Positions 16,974 to 25,259 of a DNA stretch of 64,000 bases are shown here, piece by piece. Under the pieces are notes generated by a model. That model made no database searches. It was not told the DNA's origin and worked only from the letters and a program-made list of their open reading frames with translations. Position numbers and translations under genes: made by a program. The stretch is taken from the NCBI GenBank assembly GCA_902780635.1, contig CACZGH010000016.1:20723-84722 (forward strand), written 5' to 3'. Each line of letters opens with the position of its first letter. Positions within the stretch are counted from its first letter, which is position 1. Source of the DNA: an uncultured Prevotellaceae bacterium. Lineage in GTDB: Bacteria > Bacteroidota > Bacteroidia > Bacteroidales > Bacteroidaceae.

Positions 16974-17939
16974 ATGGAAAAGAAAGAATTTTCATTTAAG
17001 GGAAGTGTTTTGAACGGCTTTGCAATGCTGTTTGTTAATCTCGCTGTTCTTATCTTGTCTCTCGCTGCCATTGTCTATGGCATCATGTTGATAGATGGTG
17101 AAACAGGCAGCTTTGGCGGCCTTTTTCTTACAGTCGGCATCGTATTGTTGATTGTCAATATAATAATGTGGTGCGGATTCTTGCTGCTGGAACCCAATGA
17201 GGCACGCGTGGTCACATGGTTTGGCAAATACAGCGGCACCTTCACAAATACAGGATTCTTTTGGATTAATCCTTTCTATAGCACCAAGAGAGTGTCGCTC
17301 AGGGCACGCAACCTGGACGCCAAACCCATCAAGGTGAACGATAAAGTGGGCAATCCTGTGATGATTGGGCTGGTGATGGTGTGGAAACTCAAGGACACTT
17401 ACAAGGCCCTGTTTGAGGTCGACTCACAAACCATGGCCACCAATCCTAACACGGTGGGAAGTGATACCAAGGGCCTGATGAACGCACTGGAGAATTTCGT
17501 GCGGGTGCAGAGCGATGCTGCTCTTCGACAGGTGGCCGGCCAATATGCTTACGATGATGAGGACAACCGCCACGGCGAGCCAACCCTCCGCTCCAGCGCT
17601 GATGAGATCAACCAGCAGTTGGAGGAAAAACTTGACGAACGATTGGCTCTGGCAGGCATCGAGGTGGTCGAGGCACGTATCAACTACCTGGCCTATGCAC
17701 CTGAGATTGCTGCCGTCATGTTGCGCCGCCAGCAGGCATCTGCCATCATCACAGCACGCGAGAAAATCGTGGAGGGCGCTGTGTCGATGGTGAAAATGGC
17801 ACTCGACAAACTGTCTAATGAGGAGATTGTGGAGCTCGACGATGATAAGAAGGCCGCAATGGTGAGCAACCTGCTTGTCGTACTTTGTGGTGACGATTCG
17901 GCTCAGCCTGTGGTAAATACCGGAACGCTGAATCACTAA
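16974..17939 (+). CDS. SPFH/Band 7 (stomatin-prohibitin-like) membrane protein
   Basis: A 321-residue protein with two N-terminal hydrophobic segments (about 13-37 and 48-70) followed by an SPFH domain. LEPNEARVVTWFGKYSGT and FFWINPFYSTKRVSLRARN are typical of the domain start. Later come the helical EKLDERLALAGIEVVEARINYLAYAPEIAAVMLRRQQA and the coiled-coil part. SPFH proteins oligomerise on membranes and organise proteases or lipid domains. The C-terminus (VVNTGTLNH) is polar. The stop is three bases before the ATG of a small ribbon-helix-helix gene, so the pair is an operon. Slipin or flotillin subfamily cannot be decided. Confidence 0.88.
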   Translation: MEKKEFSFKGSVLNGFAMLFVNLAVLILSLAAIVYGIMLIDGETGSFGGLFLTVGIVLLIVNIIMWCGFLLLEPNEARVVTWFGKYSGTFTNTGFFWINPFYSTKRVSLRARNLDAKPIKVNDKVGNPVMIGLVMVWKLKDTYKALFEVDSQTMATNPNTVGSDTKGLMNALENFVRVQSDAALRQVAGQYAYDDEDNRHGEPTLRSSADEINQQLEEKLDERLALAGIEVVEARINYLAYAPEIAAVMLRRQQASAIITAREKIVEGAVSMVKMALDKLSNEEIVELDDDKKAAMVSNLLVVLCGDDSAQPVVNTGTLNH

Positions 17940-17942
17940 TCT

Positions 17943-18140
17943 ATGGCCAAGAAGGAAAATAAGATCAAAAACTTCATCCTGCGTGTCGACAGCGATACGA
18001 TGGATGCGATAGAGGCTTGGGCTGCGGACGAGTTCCGCAGCACCAATGGCCAGTTGCAGTGGATCATCACCGAAGCGCTGCGCAAAGCGAAACGCTTACC
18101 CAAAAAAAAGAAAGAAAATGGAACAGAAGAAGAAAAATGA
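17943..18140 (+). CDS. Small Arc-like ribbon-helix-helix protein
   Basis: 65 residues. NFILRVDSDTMDAIEAWAADEFRSTNGQ matches the beta strand plus helix pattern of Arc/MetJ-type ribbon-helix-helix DNA-binding proteins, followed by WIITEALRKAK and a very basic Lys-rich tail. In other Bacteroidales I recall the same small protein sitting directly after an SPFH gene. It may repress the operon, or act as an adaptor for the SPFH protein. It overlaps the next gene by 23 bp in a different frame, so all three genes are probably coupled. Confidence 0.75.
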   Translation: MAKKENKIKNFILRVDSDTMDAIEAWAADEFRSTNGQLQWIITEALRKAKRLPKKKKENGTEEEK

Positions 18141-18585
18141 TGGATTTGATATGAAGAAGGTGAAGGTGTTACGTTCACAAGAGGGCACCGTTCTGGAGAT
18201 TGCCGTGGCGGTCCTGCTGGTTGTTGCCTGGGCGGTGGCTTTCTGTTTCGACTGGACCACACCATTCGAGTTCCTGGGCATTCATATCCATACGATAATG
18301 ATGACCTTTGCAGCCATCCTGATGATGGTTGTCGCCTATCATCCTCAGTACGTCCATTTTCATGTCGGGAGGCGAAGGGAATACTCCAACATCCGGCAAG
18401 TGGAATTGGCTGTCCGTGGAACAAGGATCTTAGGCGTGGAAATGGCCCTCTTGGTGCTGATGCTCAACGTGCTGATAGCAATGTCGATCATACACCAGGA
18501 GGTGGTGGCCGTCATCTTTGTTGTTTTGTTCATCCTGACTGCATTGTTTTTTACCTTTCTTATATATAAGGCGAGATCAGTGTAG
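18118..18585 (+). CDS. Small integral membrane protein in the SPFH operon
   Basis: About 155 residues from ATG 18118; an alternative start is 18151 (MKKVKVLRSQEG). A basic N-terminus is followed by four hydrophobic segments: about residues 25-42, 52-70, 107-123 and 128-150 of the 18118 form. An intervening loop reads VHFHVGRRREYSNIRQVELAVRG. No enzyme motif is visible and I do not recognise a family. Its place right after an SPFH protein and a ribbon-helix-helix protein suggests it is a partner of the SPFH complex in the membrane. The frame extends upstream inside the previous gene, but those residues look unconserved. Confidence 0.65.
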   Translation: MEQKKKNDGFDMKKVKVLRSQEGTVLEIAVAVLLVVAWAVAFCFDWTTPFEFLGIHIHTIMMTFAAILMMVVAYHPQYVHFHVGRRREYSNIRQVELAVRGTRILGVEMALLVLMLNVLIAMSIIHQEVVAVIFVVLFILTALFFTFLIYKARSV

Positions 18586-18654
18586 ACGGAGTGAAAACCT
18601 TAGGCAAGACCCAAGATAAGATGCAACTAGGAAAGAAAAAATAAGGGTATTTAT

Positions 18655-18685
18655 TTTGCTTTCCATTCCCTTTTCACTATCTTTG
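18655..18685 (+). promoter_or_regulatory. Near-consensus promoter of the DUF4738 lipoprotein
   Basis: TTTG (18655-18658) and TATCTTTG (18678-18685) are 19 nt apart. Transcription should begin near 18692, about 210 nt before the first ATG, leaving an unusually long leader. Confidence 0.65.
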
Positions 18686-18691
18686 CACGAC

Positions 18692-18901
18692 ATTTCAGGT
18701 GGGTTCTATAAATTATGTCGAGACGATTTTTGATTTTTAGTCGAGAGTAGAGTGTAAGTCGAAAAGGGAGTATAGCGGGCTATACGACCGATGAGACTTG
18801 ACACTATGCGCCGAATAAAAACAAAAAGCGACCGAAATAGAATCTATCGAATACAACTATATAAATAAACAGAATTAATAGAACACACCTTCAACGACAA
18901 A
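18692..18901 (+). promoter_or_regulatory. Long structured 5' leader of the DUF4738 gene
   Basis: About 210 nt without a convincing ORF. It contains a perfect GTATAG / CTATAC hairpin with loop CGGG (18770-18785) and a repeated GTCGAGA / GTCGAGAGTAGAG / GTCGAAA motif (18718-18763). A purine-rich part follows (AAAAACAAAAAGCGACCG). It could be a cis-regulatory RNA, but it matches no class I know. Confidence 0.4.
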
Positions 18902-19474
18902 ATGAAAAAGATATTCTTATTCTTGGCTGCTGCCATGGTCATCTCGGTCTTCTCCTCATGTAAAGAGGAGAAAGTGAAAAAACTGAATAATATCATTGTG
19001 CCACCACACGAGGAAGTGGTGCCCGATACCATCATCCATCAGATGAATGAGACGGAGAGCACCGATGATGTGCAATGGCTGAACACCACCTACCGGGTGC
19101 ATGTGCACCGATACACCAACGACAGCCTCACGTATATCACTGACAACAACGGAAGAAAATACCGCAACAATATCATCTCTGTCAAGATCACAAGACCCGA
19201 CGGCAGCGTCTTCTTCGACCGTAAGTTGACGAAGGCCATCTTTGAAAAACATGCTGACCAGGCTTATCTTGACAAGAGCGTCATCCTTGGTATGGTGTAC
19301 AACGACAATGACTCCGAATGCCTTCACTTCATCGGCAGCGTCGGATCGCCCGATGTGCTCAGCGAGGAGTTCGTACCTTACGAGATCACCATCTCACGGA
19401 TGGGAGAGGTGGGCATCAAAAAGGTCGACCTCGATGCGGTGGAGAATGTTCCTGTTGACACGACCTCCGTTTGA
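18902..19474 (+). CDS. DUF4738 family lipoprotein
   Basis: A 190-residue exported protein with lipobox VFSSC (Cys20), so it is probably lipid-anchored in the periplasm or outer membrane. The body reads TTYRVHVHRYTNDSLTYITD, YRNNIISVKITRPDG, FFDRKLTKAIF and DSECLHFIGSVGSPD, which I recognise as the DUF4738 family of Bacteroidetes. Function is unknown. The next gene, a Y-family polymerase, begins 24 bp downstream on the same strand, so they may share the promoter at 18655. That would place a DNA-damage polymerase under a long-leader promoter. Confidence 0.8.
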   Translation: MKKIFLFLAAAMVISVFSSCKEEKVKKLNNIIVPPHEEVVPDTIIHQMNETESTDDVQWLNTTYRVHVHRYTNDSLTYITDNNGRKYRNNIISVKITRPDGSVFFDRKLTKAIFEKHADQAYLDKSVILGMVYNDNDSECLHFIGSVGSPDVLSEEFVPYEITISRMGEVGIKKVDLDAVENVPVDTTSV

Positions 19475-19498
19475 TGCATCCAACCCTTTCGTACAGCT

Positions 19499-20821
19499 AT
19501 GTACGGTATCGTCGACTGTGACAACTGCTACGTCTCCTGTGAGCGTGTCTTTCGGCCTGACCTGAAAGACAAACCTGTCGTGGTGCTTTCCAACAACGAC
19601 GGGTGTGTGGTGGCACGGTCCAACGAGGCCAAACGAATGGGCATCAAAGCTGGGATGCCTTATTATCAGCTGGAAGAACAATTTCCCAATCACAAAATCG
19701 CTGTCTTTTCGTCAAACTATGAACTGTATGGCGAACTGACAGCCCGTGTCGTCGAAATCATCCGCAAGGAGGTGCCGGCCTATTTCCGCTATAGTATCGA
19801 CGAGTGTTTCATCTATCTGGAGGGGATGGAGCACCTCGACCTGAAGACGTGGGGCGAACAGCTCCACCAGCGTGTCAAACAGTATGTGGGCATGCCTGTC
19901 AGTATCGGCCTTGCGCCTACCAAGACATTGGCGAAGATGGCCTCGCATTTTGCGAAGAAATATCTGGGTTATCGCCATTGCTGCATGATAGACTGCGAGG
20001 AGAAGCGCATCAAGGCACTTAAACTCTATCCCATCGGTGAGGTGTGGGGCATCGGCCGACGTTATGCCGCCCGTTTGGAAACTCTCGGCGTGAGAACGGC
20101 CTACGATTTTGCCCGACATAATGAGTCATGGGTTCGTTCCACTTTCAACAACATTGTCATCCTGCGCACATGGCGTGAACTGAATGGTATAGACTGTGTG
20201 CCCAACGAGGAAATGGCCAAAAAAAAGTCCATCTGTACCAGTCGTTCGTTCAACGGCATGGTCGATGACCTGGAAGACTTGCGCACCCATGTCTCCAACT
20301 ATGCGGCCCGTTGTGCTGAGAAACTGCGTAAGCAAGGCACGGTTGCCACCATCGTAGGTGTGTTCCTCAATACCAACCCGTTTCGTGAAGACCTCGCCCA
20401 GTATTGGAACTTCCAGGAGACGAGACTCATCACCCCCAGCAACGCTACCATCACCATCGTCAAGGCGGCCTCTGATGTCCTTCAGGAGATTTACCGTCCT
20501 GGCTATCGCTACAAGAAAGCCGGTGTCATTGTCATGGGCATTGGCCCCAATAGTCCCATCCAGCAAGACCTCTTCGACATCAACGCCGAACAGTTTGAGA
20601 AGATGCGTCGTCTGGATGCTGTCATCGACCGCATCAACAGGATGCAGGGCACCGAGACCATCGTCCTCGGTTCACAACAGTATATACGCAGGGAAAGCCC
20701 CGCCGAGCAGGGAAAGCCCCGCCCCAAAATCAAGGCAGATGTCTTCGCCAATGCCATCAAACACGACTTCCGCAGCAAGAACCCCACCACCCGCTGGAGT
20801 GATATCATGGTGCTGAAGTAG
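19499..20821 (+). CDS. Y-family DNA polymerase (UmuC/Pol V-like)
   Basis: 440 residues. MYGIVDCDNCYVSCERVF carries the first catalytic Asp, VVVLSNNDGCVVARSNEAK is UmuC-specific, and YSIDECFIYLEG contains the SIDE motif with the metal-binding Asp-Glu. The C-terminal little-finger region ends in a short tail (RWSDIMVLK). It copies damaged DNA. No umuD-like protease gene lies beside it; Bacteroidales often carry stand-alone umuC or place umuD elsewhere. A 17-bp direct repeat (20688-20704 and 20707-20723) lies within the linker coding RRESPAEQGKPRPK, a possible slippage site. It may be co-transcribed with the lipoprotein upstream. Confidence 0.9.
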   Translation: MYGIVDCDNCYVSCERVFRPDLKDKPVVVLSNNDGCVVARSNEAKRMGIKAGMPYYQLEEQFPNHKIAVFSSNYELYGELTARVVEIIRKEVPAYFRYSIDECFIYLEGMEHLDLKTWGEQLHQRVKQYVGMPVSIGLAPTKTLAKMASHFAKKYLGYRHCCMIDCEEKRIKALKLYPIGEVWGIGRRYAARLETLGVRTAYDFARHNESWVRSTFNNIVILRTWRELNGIDCVPNEEMAKKKSICTSRSFNGMVDDLEDLRTHVSNYAARCAEKLRKQGTVATIVGVFLNTNPFREDLAQYWNFQETRLITPSNATITIVKAASDVLQEIYRPGYRYKKAGVIVMGIGPNSPIQQDLFDINAEQFEKMRRLDAVIDRINRMQGTETIVLGSQQYIRRESPAEQGKPRPKIKADVFANAIKHDFRSKNPTTRWSDIMVLK

Positions 20822-20880
20822 CACTACCGGACCTTTAGTAAGTAATATCGTTTTTCTAGATACGAATCGATAAAAAGTTG

Positions 20881-20888
20881 TATATTTG
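20881..20888 (+). promoter_or_regulatory. -7 box (TATATTTG) that fixes the start of the nitrilase-family gene
   Basis: TATATTTG lies inside the longer frame that starts at 20878, so that start cannot be on the transcript. The ATG at 20932, preceded by AAAAGG, is therefore the likely start. Confidence 0.65.
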
Positions 20889-20931
20889 CATCCCAGCAAG
20901 TAGACCGTTTATAATCAACAAAAAGAAAAGG

Positions 20932-21723
20932 ATGAAAACAGCCATAGTACAACACGTCATCAGATGGAATGAACTGGAGTGGAACCTCCAACATTTGACC
21001 TCACTTTTGGACCAGCAGCCAGGTGCCGACTTATACGTGCTGGCAGAGACCTTCGCCACTGGCTTTTTAGCTGAAGGCTCCACAGAGCAGGCTGACGTGC
21101 AGTGGCTTCAGATCTTCCATTGGATGCAGCAACAGGCCTGTCGTCTCGATGCTGCCATCGTGGGCAGTGTGGCTGCTGTCGATGACGAGGGGCAGTTGCG
21201 CAATCGGCTTTTCTTTGTGCGTCCTGACGGCAGTTTTGACTATTACGACAAGCGACATCTCTTTGGCTTTGCAGGAGAGACGGATGCGTATGTGGCTGGC
21301 GAACGACGTGTGGTAACGGAGTGGCGCGGTGTGCGCATCCTGCTACAGGTGTGCTATGACCTTCGGTTCCCGGTGTTCTCACGCAATTGTGGCGACTATG
21401 ATGCCATTATCTATGTAGCCAACTGGCCTGCCAGTCGTAGTGAGGTGTGGCAGACCCTTCTGAAAGCCCGCGCATTAGAGAATCAGTGTTATGTGATCGG
21501 CGTCAACCGTGTAGGCTGTGATAAGGCATGCGAATATCAAGGTGACTCCATGGTCATCAATGCTTACGGCCACCTCATCGCCTCATGCGAGAGAGGCAAG
21601 GAAGAAGTGGCCGTAGCAGAACTCAATATGGAAGAATTGCAGCGATTCCGCTGGAAGTTTCCTGTGTTGAAAGATGCAGATGGCTTTAACTTAACTTCTG
21701 TTACTGATACAAGAAGCGCTTGA
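20932..21723 (+). CDS. Nitrilase-superfamily carbon-nitrogen hydrolase (omega-amidase-like)
   Basis: 263 residues from 20932. The Glu-Lys-Cys triad is visible: Glu39 in VLAETFATGF, Lys107 in YYDKRHLF and Cys141 in QVCYDLRFPVF. The CYDLRFP signature and the length fit the YafV/Nit2 branch, which hydrolyses alpha-keto acid omega-amides as metabolite repair. Cytoplasmic. It converges with the acyl-CoA synthetase gene and overlaps it by 23 bp at the 3' ends. The longer frame from 20878 would add residues that come from the promoter region. Confidence 0.88.
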   Translation: MKTAIVQHVIRWNELEWNLQHLTSLLDQQPGADLYVLAETFATGFLAEGSTEQADVQWLQIFHWMQQQACRLDAAIVGSVAAVDDEGQLRNRLFFVRPDGSFDYYDKRHLFGFAGETDAYVAGERRVVTEWRGVRILLQVCYDLRFPVFSRNCGDYDAIIYVANWPASRSEVWQTLLKARALENQCYVIGVNRVGCDKACEYQGDSMVINAYGHLIASCERGKEEVAVAELNMEELQRFRWKFPVLKDADGFNLTSVTDTRSA

Positions 21724-23329
21724 TACTCATTTTGGGCGTTTTCTCAAAAGGCACATCCACCAGTTCCACTTTGTTGATTTTGCTATAGGAAGGCAGGGCT
21801 TTGTTAGCGGCAGTCCGTATTTGTTCGGGGATGGCATTCTTTGAAGCGGTGTCCATATCCTCAGGAATGTCTGCATATACCAAAGCCACCAGTTTGCTAT
21901 TGCGATCCACCACGATCGACTCTATCACATACGGACAACCAGACAGCACAGCCTCCAGCTCTTCCGGATAGATATTCTGGCCAGAGGAGTTGAGGATCAT
22001 CGATTTGATACGGCCACGGATGAAGATGTTGCCCTCGTCGTCCATCAGTCCCAGATCGCCGGTGCGGAACCATCCATCGTCTGTGAACGCCACCGCATTG
22101 GCTTCAGGATTCTTGTAATAGCCCACTGTGATGTTCGCACCTCGTGCCTGTATTTCACCGGCCACATTTTTCGGGTCTTCGGAGTCGATCCTGATCTCGT
22201 GAACAGGTTTTCCGCAGGAGCCGGGAACAAAATCTGTCCACCACTCCCAGCCCAACAGCGGGCACGCCTCCGTCATACCGTAGCCGACGGTGAAGGGGAG
22301 GCGCATCTTGCAGAAGCATTGTTCCACCTCGGGTTTCAGAGGAGCGCCACCCATGATGAAGCAGCGTACACGTCCGCCGAAAGCAGAGATGATTTTTTTA
22401 CGTACGATCTTGTATAACAGTTTGTTGATATAGGGGATGTCCTGTAGCTTTTTCATCTTCTCCAGGGCCGGTTTGATGGAGTTGGCATAGACCTTTTCCA
22501 TCACCAGGGGCACCGTCACCACCATATAAGGCTTCACGTCCTGCATCGCTTTGAGCAGGGTGGTGGGCGAAGGTGTCTTACCTAAGAAATACACCGTGAC
22601 ACCATCGATATTCGGATGGATGAACTCGATGGCCAGACCGTACATATGGGCCATGGGGAGCATCGAGACGATGGTCTCGCCCGGATGGTTGGGAAAATGA
22701 GTGTTGCTGAATTCGTCGGTGTCGGAGATGGCGCCATAGGTGAGCATCACACCTTTGGGATTGCCGGTGGTGCCAGAGGTGTAATTGATGATGGCCAGTT
22801 TGTCCCAGTTGTTCGTAGGATAGGAAATCTTTTCTGGCGACAACCCGGAGCGGTAACGGGAGTTAAATATATTCTCTCTGTTATTCCAGGCTTTGGCCAC
22901 CTTCTCATCCCGATGCCATAGCAACTGATGGCCTTTCACATTGATGGCTGCTTTGAGGGCAGGCATCTGCTCCGGATTCAGTTTTCTCCAGATGTCATCG
23001 TCTGTAAAAAGTATCACACTGTCGGAGTGGTTGGTGAGGGCAGTGATACTGTTGGGGTGGAAGTCGGCCAGAAGCGGCACGGCCACGCAACCGTTGACAT
23101 TGATTTCCCAGAAAGCGATCGCCCATCGGGCGGAATTGCGTGCGCAGATAGCGATCTTGTTGCGCTTGGCTATACGTGCTTCGTTGAGGAACAACTTAAA
23201 CATTTCTATGTTTGTGGCCAAATCCTCATAGGTAAAGGATTCGCCATTATAGTCACAGAGCGCTTTTTGGTTCCAGCGTTCACGGACGGTTTCCTCCAGT
23301 TTTTTCAGATAATGTTTCATCTTTTTCAA
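21701..23329 (-). CDS. AMP-forming long-chain acyl-CoA synthetase-like enzyme
   Basis: A 542-residue member of the adenylate-forming superfamily. The P-loop YTSGTTGNPKG is at 183-193. VGYGMTEACPLLGWE, GWFRTGDLG and GRIKSMILNSSGQNIYPEELE carry the later core motifs. The final Lys is in KTPKMSIKRFLYQ. These enzymes activate carboxylic acids as acyl-AMP and then as CoA thioesters. The sequence is most like FadD-type synthetases in Bacteroidales, but the chain length accepted is unknown. It stands alone, with a divergent gap of 360 bp to the GH30 gene. Confidence 0.88.
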   Translation of the reverse strand: MKKMKHYLKKLEETVRERWNQKALCDYNGESFTYEDLATNIEMFKLFLNEARIAKRNKIAICARNSARWAIAFWEINVNGCVAVPLLADFHPNSITALTNHSDSVILFTDDDIWRKLNPEQMPALKAAINVKGHQLLWHRDEKVAKAWNNRENIFNSRYRSGLSPEKISYPTNNWDKLAIINYTSGTTGNPKGVMLTYGAISDTDEFSNTHFPNHPGETIVSMLPMAHMYGLAIEFIHPNIDGVTVYFLGKTPSPTTLLKAMQDVKPYMVVTVPLVMEKVYANSIKPALEKMKKLQDIPYINKLLYKIVRKKIISAFGGRVRCFIMGGAPLKPEVEQCFCKMRLPFTVGYGMTEACPLLGWEWWTDFVPGSCGKPVHEIRIDSEDPKNVAGEIQARGANITVGYYKNPEANAVAFTDDGWFRTGDLGLMDDEGNIFIRGRIKSMILNSSGQNIYPEELEAVLSGCPYVIESIVVDRNSKLVALVYADIPEDMDTASKNAIPEQIRTAANKALPSYSKINKVELVDVPFEKTPKMSIKRFLYQ

Positions 23330-23689
23330 TAGATTAAAGGTGTGTGCATGTCTCGCTCAACTTCTTAGGTGAAAAGGTAAAAGTTGATTAGGTTTTCATA
23401 ACCAAACGAAACTTGAACTTGTGATCGTCGAGTGATTTTTTAGTTTCAACGACAAAAATACACATAATTCTCGTAATTCTAGCGTTTTTGACTAAATTTT
23501 CCACTATTTTCTTTTCTAATGGTCGGTTTGTGGAACTTTAGCAAGCCACTCATCACTCACCACTCGCCTCTCACCTCTTACCTCTCACTTCTTACTTCTC
23601 TTTTTTGGCGTTTCACTCACTTTGTTGTATCTTTGCACCCGAATGTCGAAGGAAGCCGACACAACGTCATCTATCAAATACTTTCATCA
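23330..23689. other. Intergenic region with polypyrimidine repeat and GH30 promoter
   Basis: No gene was seen in this 360-bp gap. At 23541-23602 the sequence is a run of CTCATCACTCACCACTCGCC, CTCACCTCTTACC and CTTCTTACTTCTC units. The GH30 promoter follows (23604-23635). The left part is A/T-rich and should contain the promoter of the acyl-CoA synthetase gene on the minus strand. Confidence 0.55.
23604..23635 (+). promoter_or_regulatory. Promoter of the GH30 gene
   Basis: TTTG (23604-23607) and TATCTTTG (23628-23635) are 20 nt apart. This promoter lies inside the longer frame that begins at 23519, which rules out that start and supports the ATG at 23690. Confidence 0.7.
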
Positions 23690-25213
23690 ATGAAACAGAT
23701 TTTTACTTCGGTCTTAGCGCTGGCAATAGCGATGACTACCCAGGCAGCGTTTATCAAACTGACGGTGGACACCACCCGCTGCCAGACAATCACTGGCTTT
23801 GGCGCTGCCGCCTGCGACGGCGCCATGTGTCCGTTTGGCACTGACACGCAGCCTGTAAAACTGCTCTATGGCCCTACATCAAAAGTAGGACTTAACATCA
23901 TGCGTATGGAGATCTCGCCCAATTTCATAGGCGATGTCAGAGTGCCTGAATGGGGCAACTGGGACACACCTTATGACTGGCAAGGTTCGGTGCCTTCAGC
24001 CAAATACGTCAAACAGTGCGGCGGCATCGTCTTTGGCACCCCCTGGTCGCCTCCAGGTGACTATAAGACCAACGGCACTGCTCAGGGAGGAAACAGCGAA
24101 GACCAAGGTTACCAACGCGGTGAACTGCGTGAAGACTGCTACGAAAAGTTCTTCCCCTGGCTGAACACATTTTTGGAGTATATGAAATCGAAAGGTGTGG
24201 ACGTCGACGCCGTTTCCGTTCAAAACGAGCCCGACTGGTGGGTCAGCTACTCCGGTTGCCTGTATACCCCTCAGCAGCAACTCAAGTTGGTCAAGAACTA
24301 CGCCCATCTGCTTGACCGAGAGACCTATCCGGGTCTGCGGCTGATCAGTGCGGAGCCACTGGGCTTCGACCCCAATTATTCCAATATGCTCTTGAATGAC
24401 GCTGTGGCACGTGACCAGGTCGACATCATCGCAGGTCATATTTACGGCCATCCGCCATTGGGCAATCTGAAGTCGGCTGCCACGCTGGCTTCTAAGTACG
24501 GCAAGGAAGTGTGGATGACGGAGCACTCTGTCACCGACAACATCGACCACTTGCCCAACTGGCACGAACAGTTGATCTTCGCCGAAGAGCTCAATGAATG
24601 TATGTTGGCTGGTTGCACAGGCTACATCTACTGGTATATGCGTGCCCATTGGGCATTCGTAGGTACAGGAGAATCACAGTACAACCCTGGTAACACAAAG
24701 AACAAACTGCTGCCTCGCGCCTATGTCATGTCGCACTTCTCGAAGCACGTCACAGGTTCCACACGTTTAAAGACCTCTCGTGACAAGACCTCAGGCGAAG
24801 GTGCCGCACTGGAAACCTCTGCTTATATCAAAGGCGACTCGCTCATCGTAATGGCGATAGATACGGTGGAAACACCATGTGCCATCAAGATGCAACTTCC
24901 CTACAAAGTGAAGAGTGGCACCCTTCTGCTGTCGACAGGTAATGAACTTGAGAACCTCTGCCAGAAGATAACGATGGAAATCGACGAACCGACCAATACA
25001 ATTCAAGTAGATTTGCACCCCCGTAGTCTTAGTACTTTTATCTTTATGATAGACAGGGAGGAAGATGCTATCCGTGACATGAAATATGCCGACGCACCAT
25101 CCTCTGAAAGTCAATACTACGACCTACAGGGACGTCGCATCACAGCGCCTCACGACCTCTATATCGAGAAGCGTGCTGATGGTACGTCCAGAAAAGTATT
25201 TCATCAACAATAG
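23690..25213 (+). CDS. Secreted GH30 glycoside hydrolase (xylanase/glucanase-like)
   Basis: 507 residues from 23690, with a signal peptide ending MTTQA. The barrel begins QTITGFGAAACDG. The acid/base Glu is in VSVQNEPDW and the nucleophile Glu in EVWMTEHSV, the two GH30 glutamates. GTPWSPPGDYKTNG corresponds to the WSPP motif. A beta-sandwich follows the barrel as usual. The C-terminus YYDLQGRRITAPHDLYIEK is a Prevotella-type terminal module seen on other secreted proteins here. Substrate is probably xylan or a beta-glucan; the subfamily cannot be fixed by eye. The upstream 57 residues of the longest frame overlap the promoter and are not used. Confidence 0.88.
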   Translation: MKQIFTSVLALAIAMTTQAAFIKLTVDTTRCQTITGFGAAACDGAMCPFGTDTQPVKLLYGPTSKVGLNIMRMEISPNFIGDVRVPEWGNWDTPYDWQGSVPSAKYVKQCGGIVFGTPWSPPGDYKTNGTAQGGNSEDQGYQRGELREDCYEKFFPWLNTFLEYMKSKGVDVDAVSVQNEPDWWVSYSGCLYTPQQQLKLVKNYAHLLDRETYPGLRLISAEPLGFDPNYSNMLLNDAVARDQVDIIAGHIYGHPPLGNLKSAATLASKYGKEVWMTEHSVTDNIDHLPNWHEQLIFAEELNECMLAGCTGYIYWYMRAHWAFVGTGESQYNPGNTKNKLLPRAYVMSHFSKHVTGSTRLKTSRDKTSGEGAALETSAYIKGDSLIVMAIDTVETPCAIKMQLPYKVKSGTLLLSTGNELENLCQKITMEIDEPTNTIQVDLHPRSLSTFIFMIDREEDAIRDMKYADAPSSESQYYDLQGRRITAPHDLYIEKRADGTSRKVFHQQ

Positions 25214-25223
25214 TGACATATGG

Positions 25224-25259
25224 TTGAAGCGATGACGGGGGTGCTCGTCATCGCTTCAA
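25224..25259. terminator. Convergent hairpin between GH30 and ResB-CcsA genes
   Basis: TTGAAGCGATGACG (25224-25237) pairs perfectly with CGTCATCGCTTCAA (25246-25259) across GGGGTGCT. The right arm overlaps the stop codon of the minus-strand gene. There is no T-run, but the 14-bp stem probably ends both transcripts. Confidence 0.65.
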
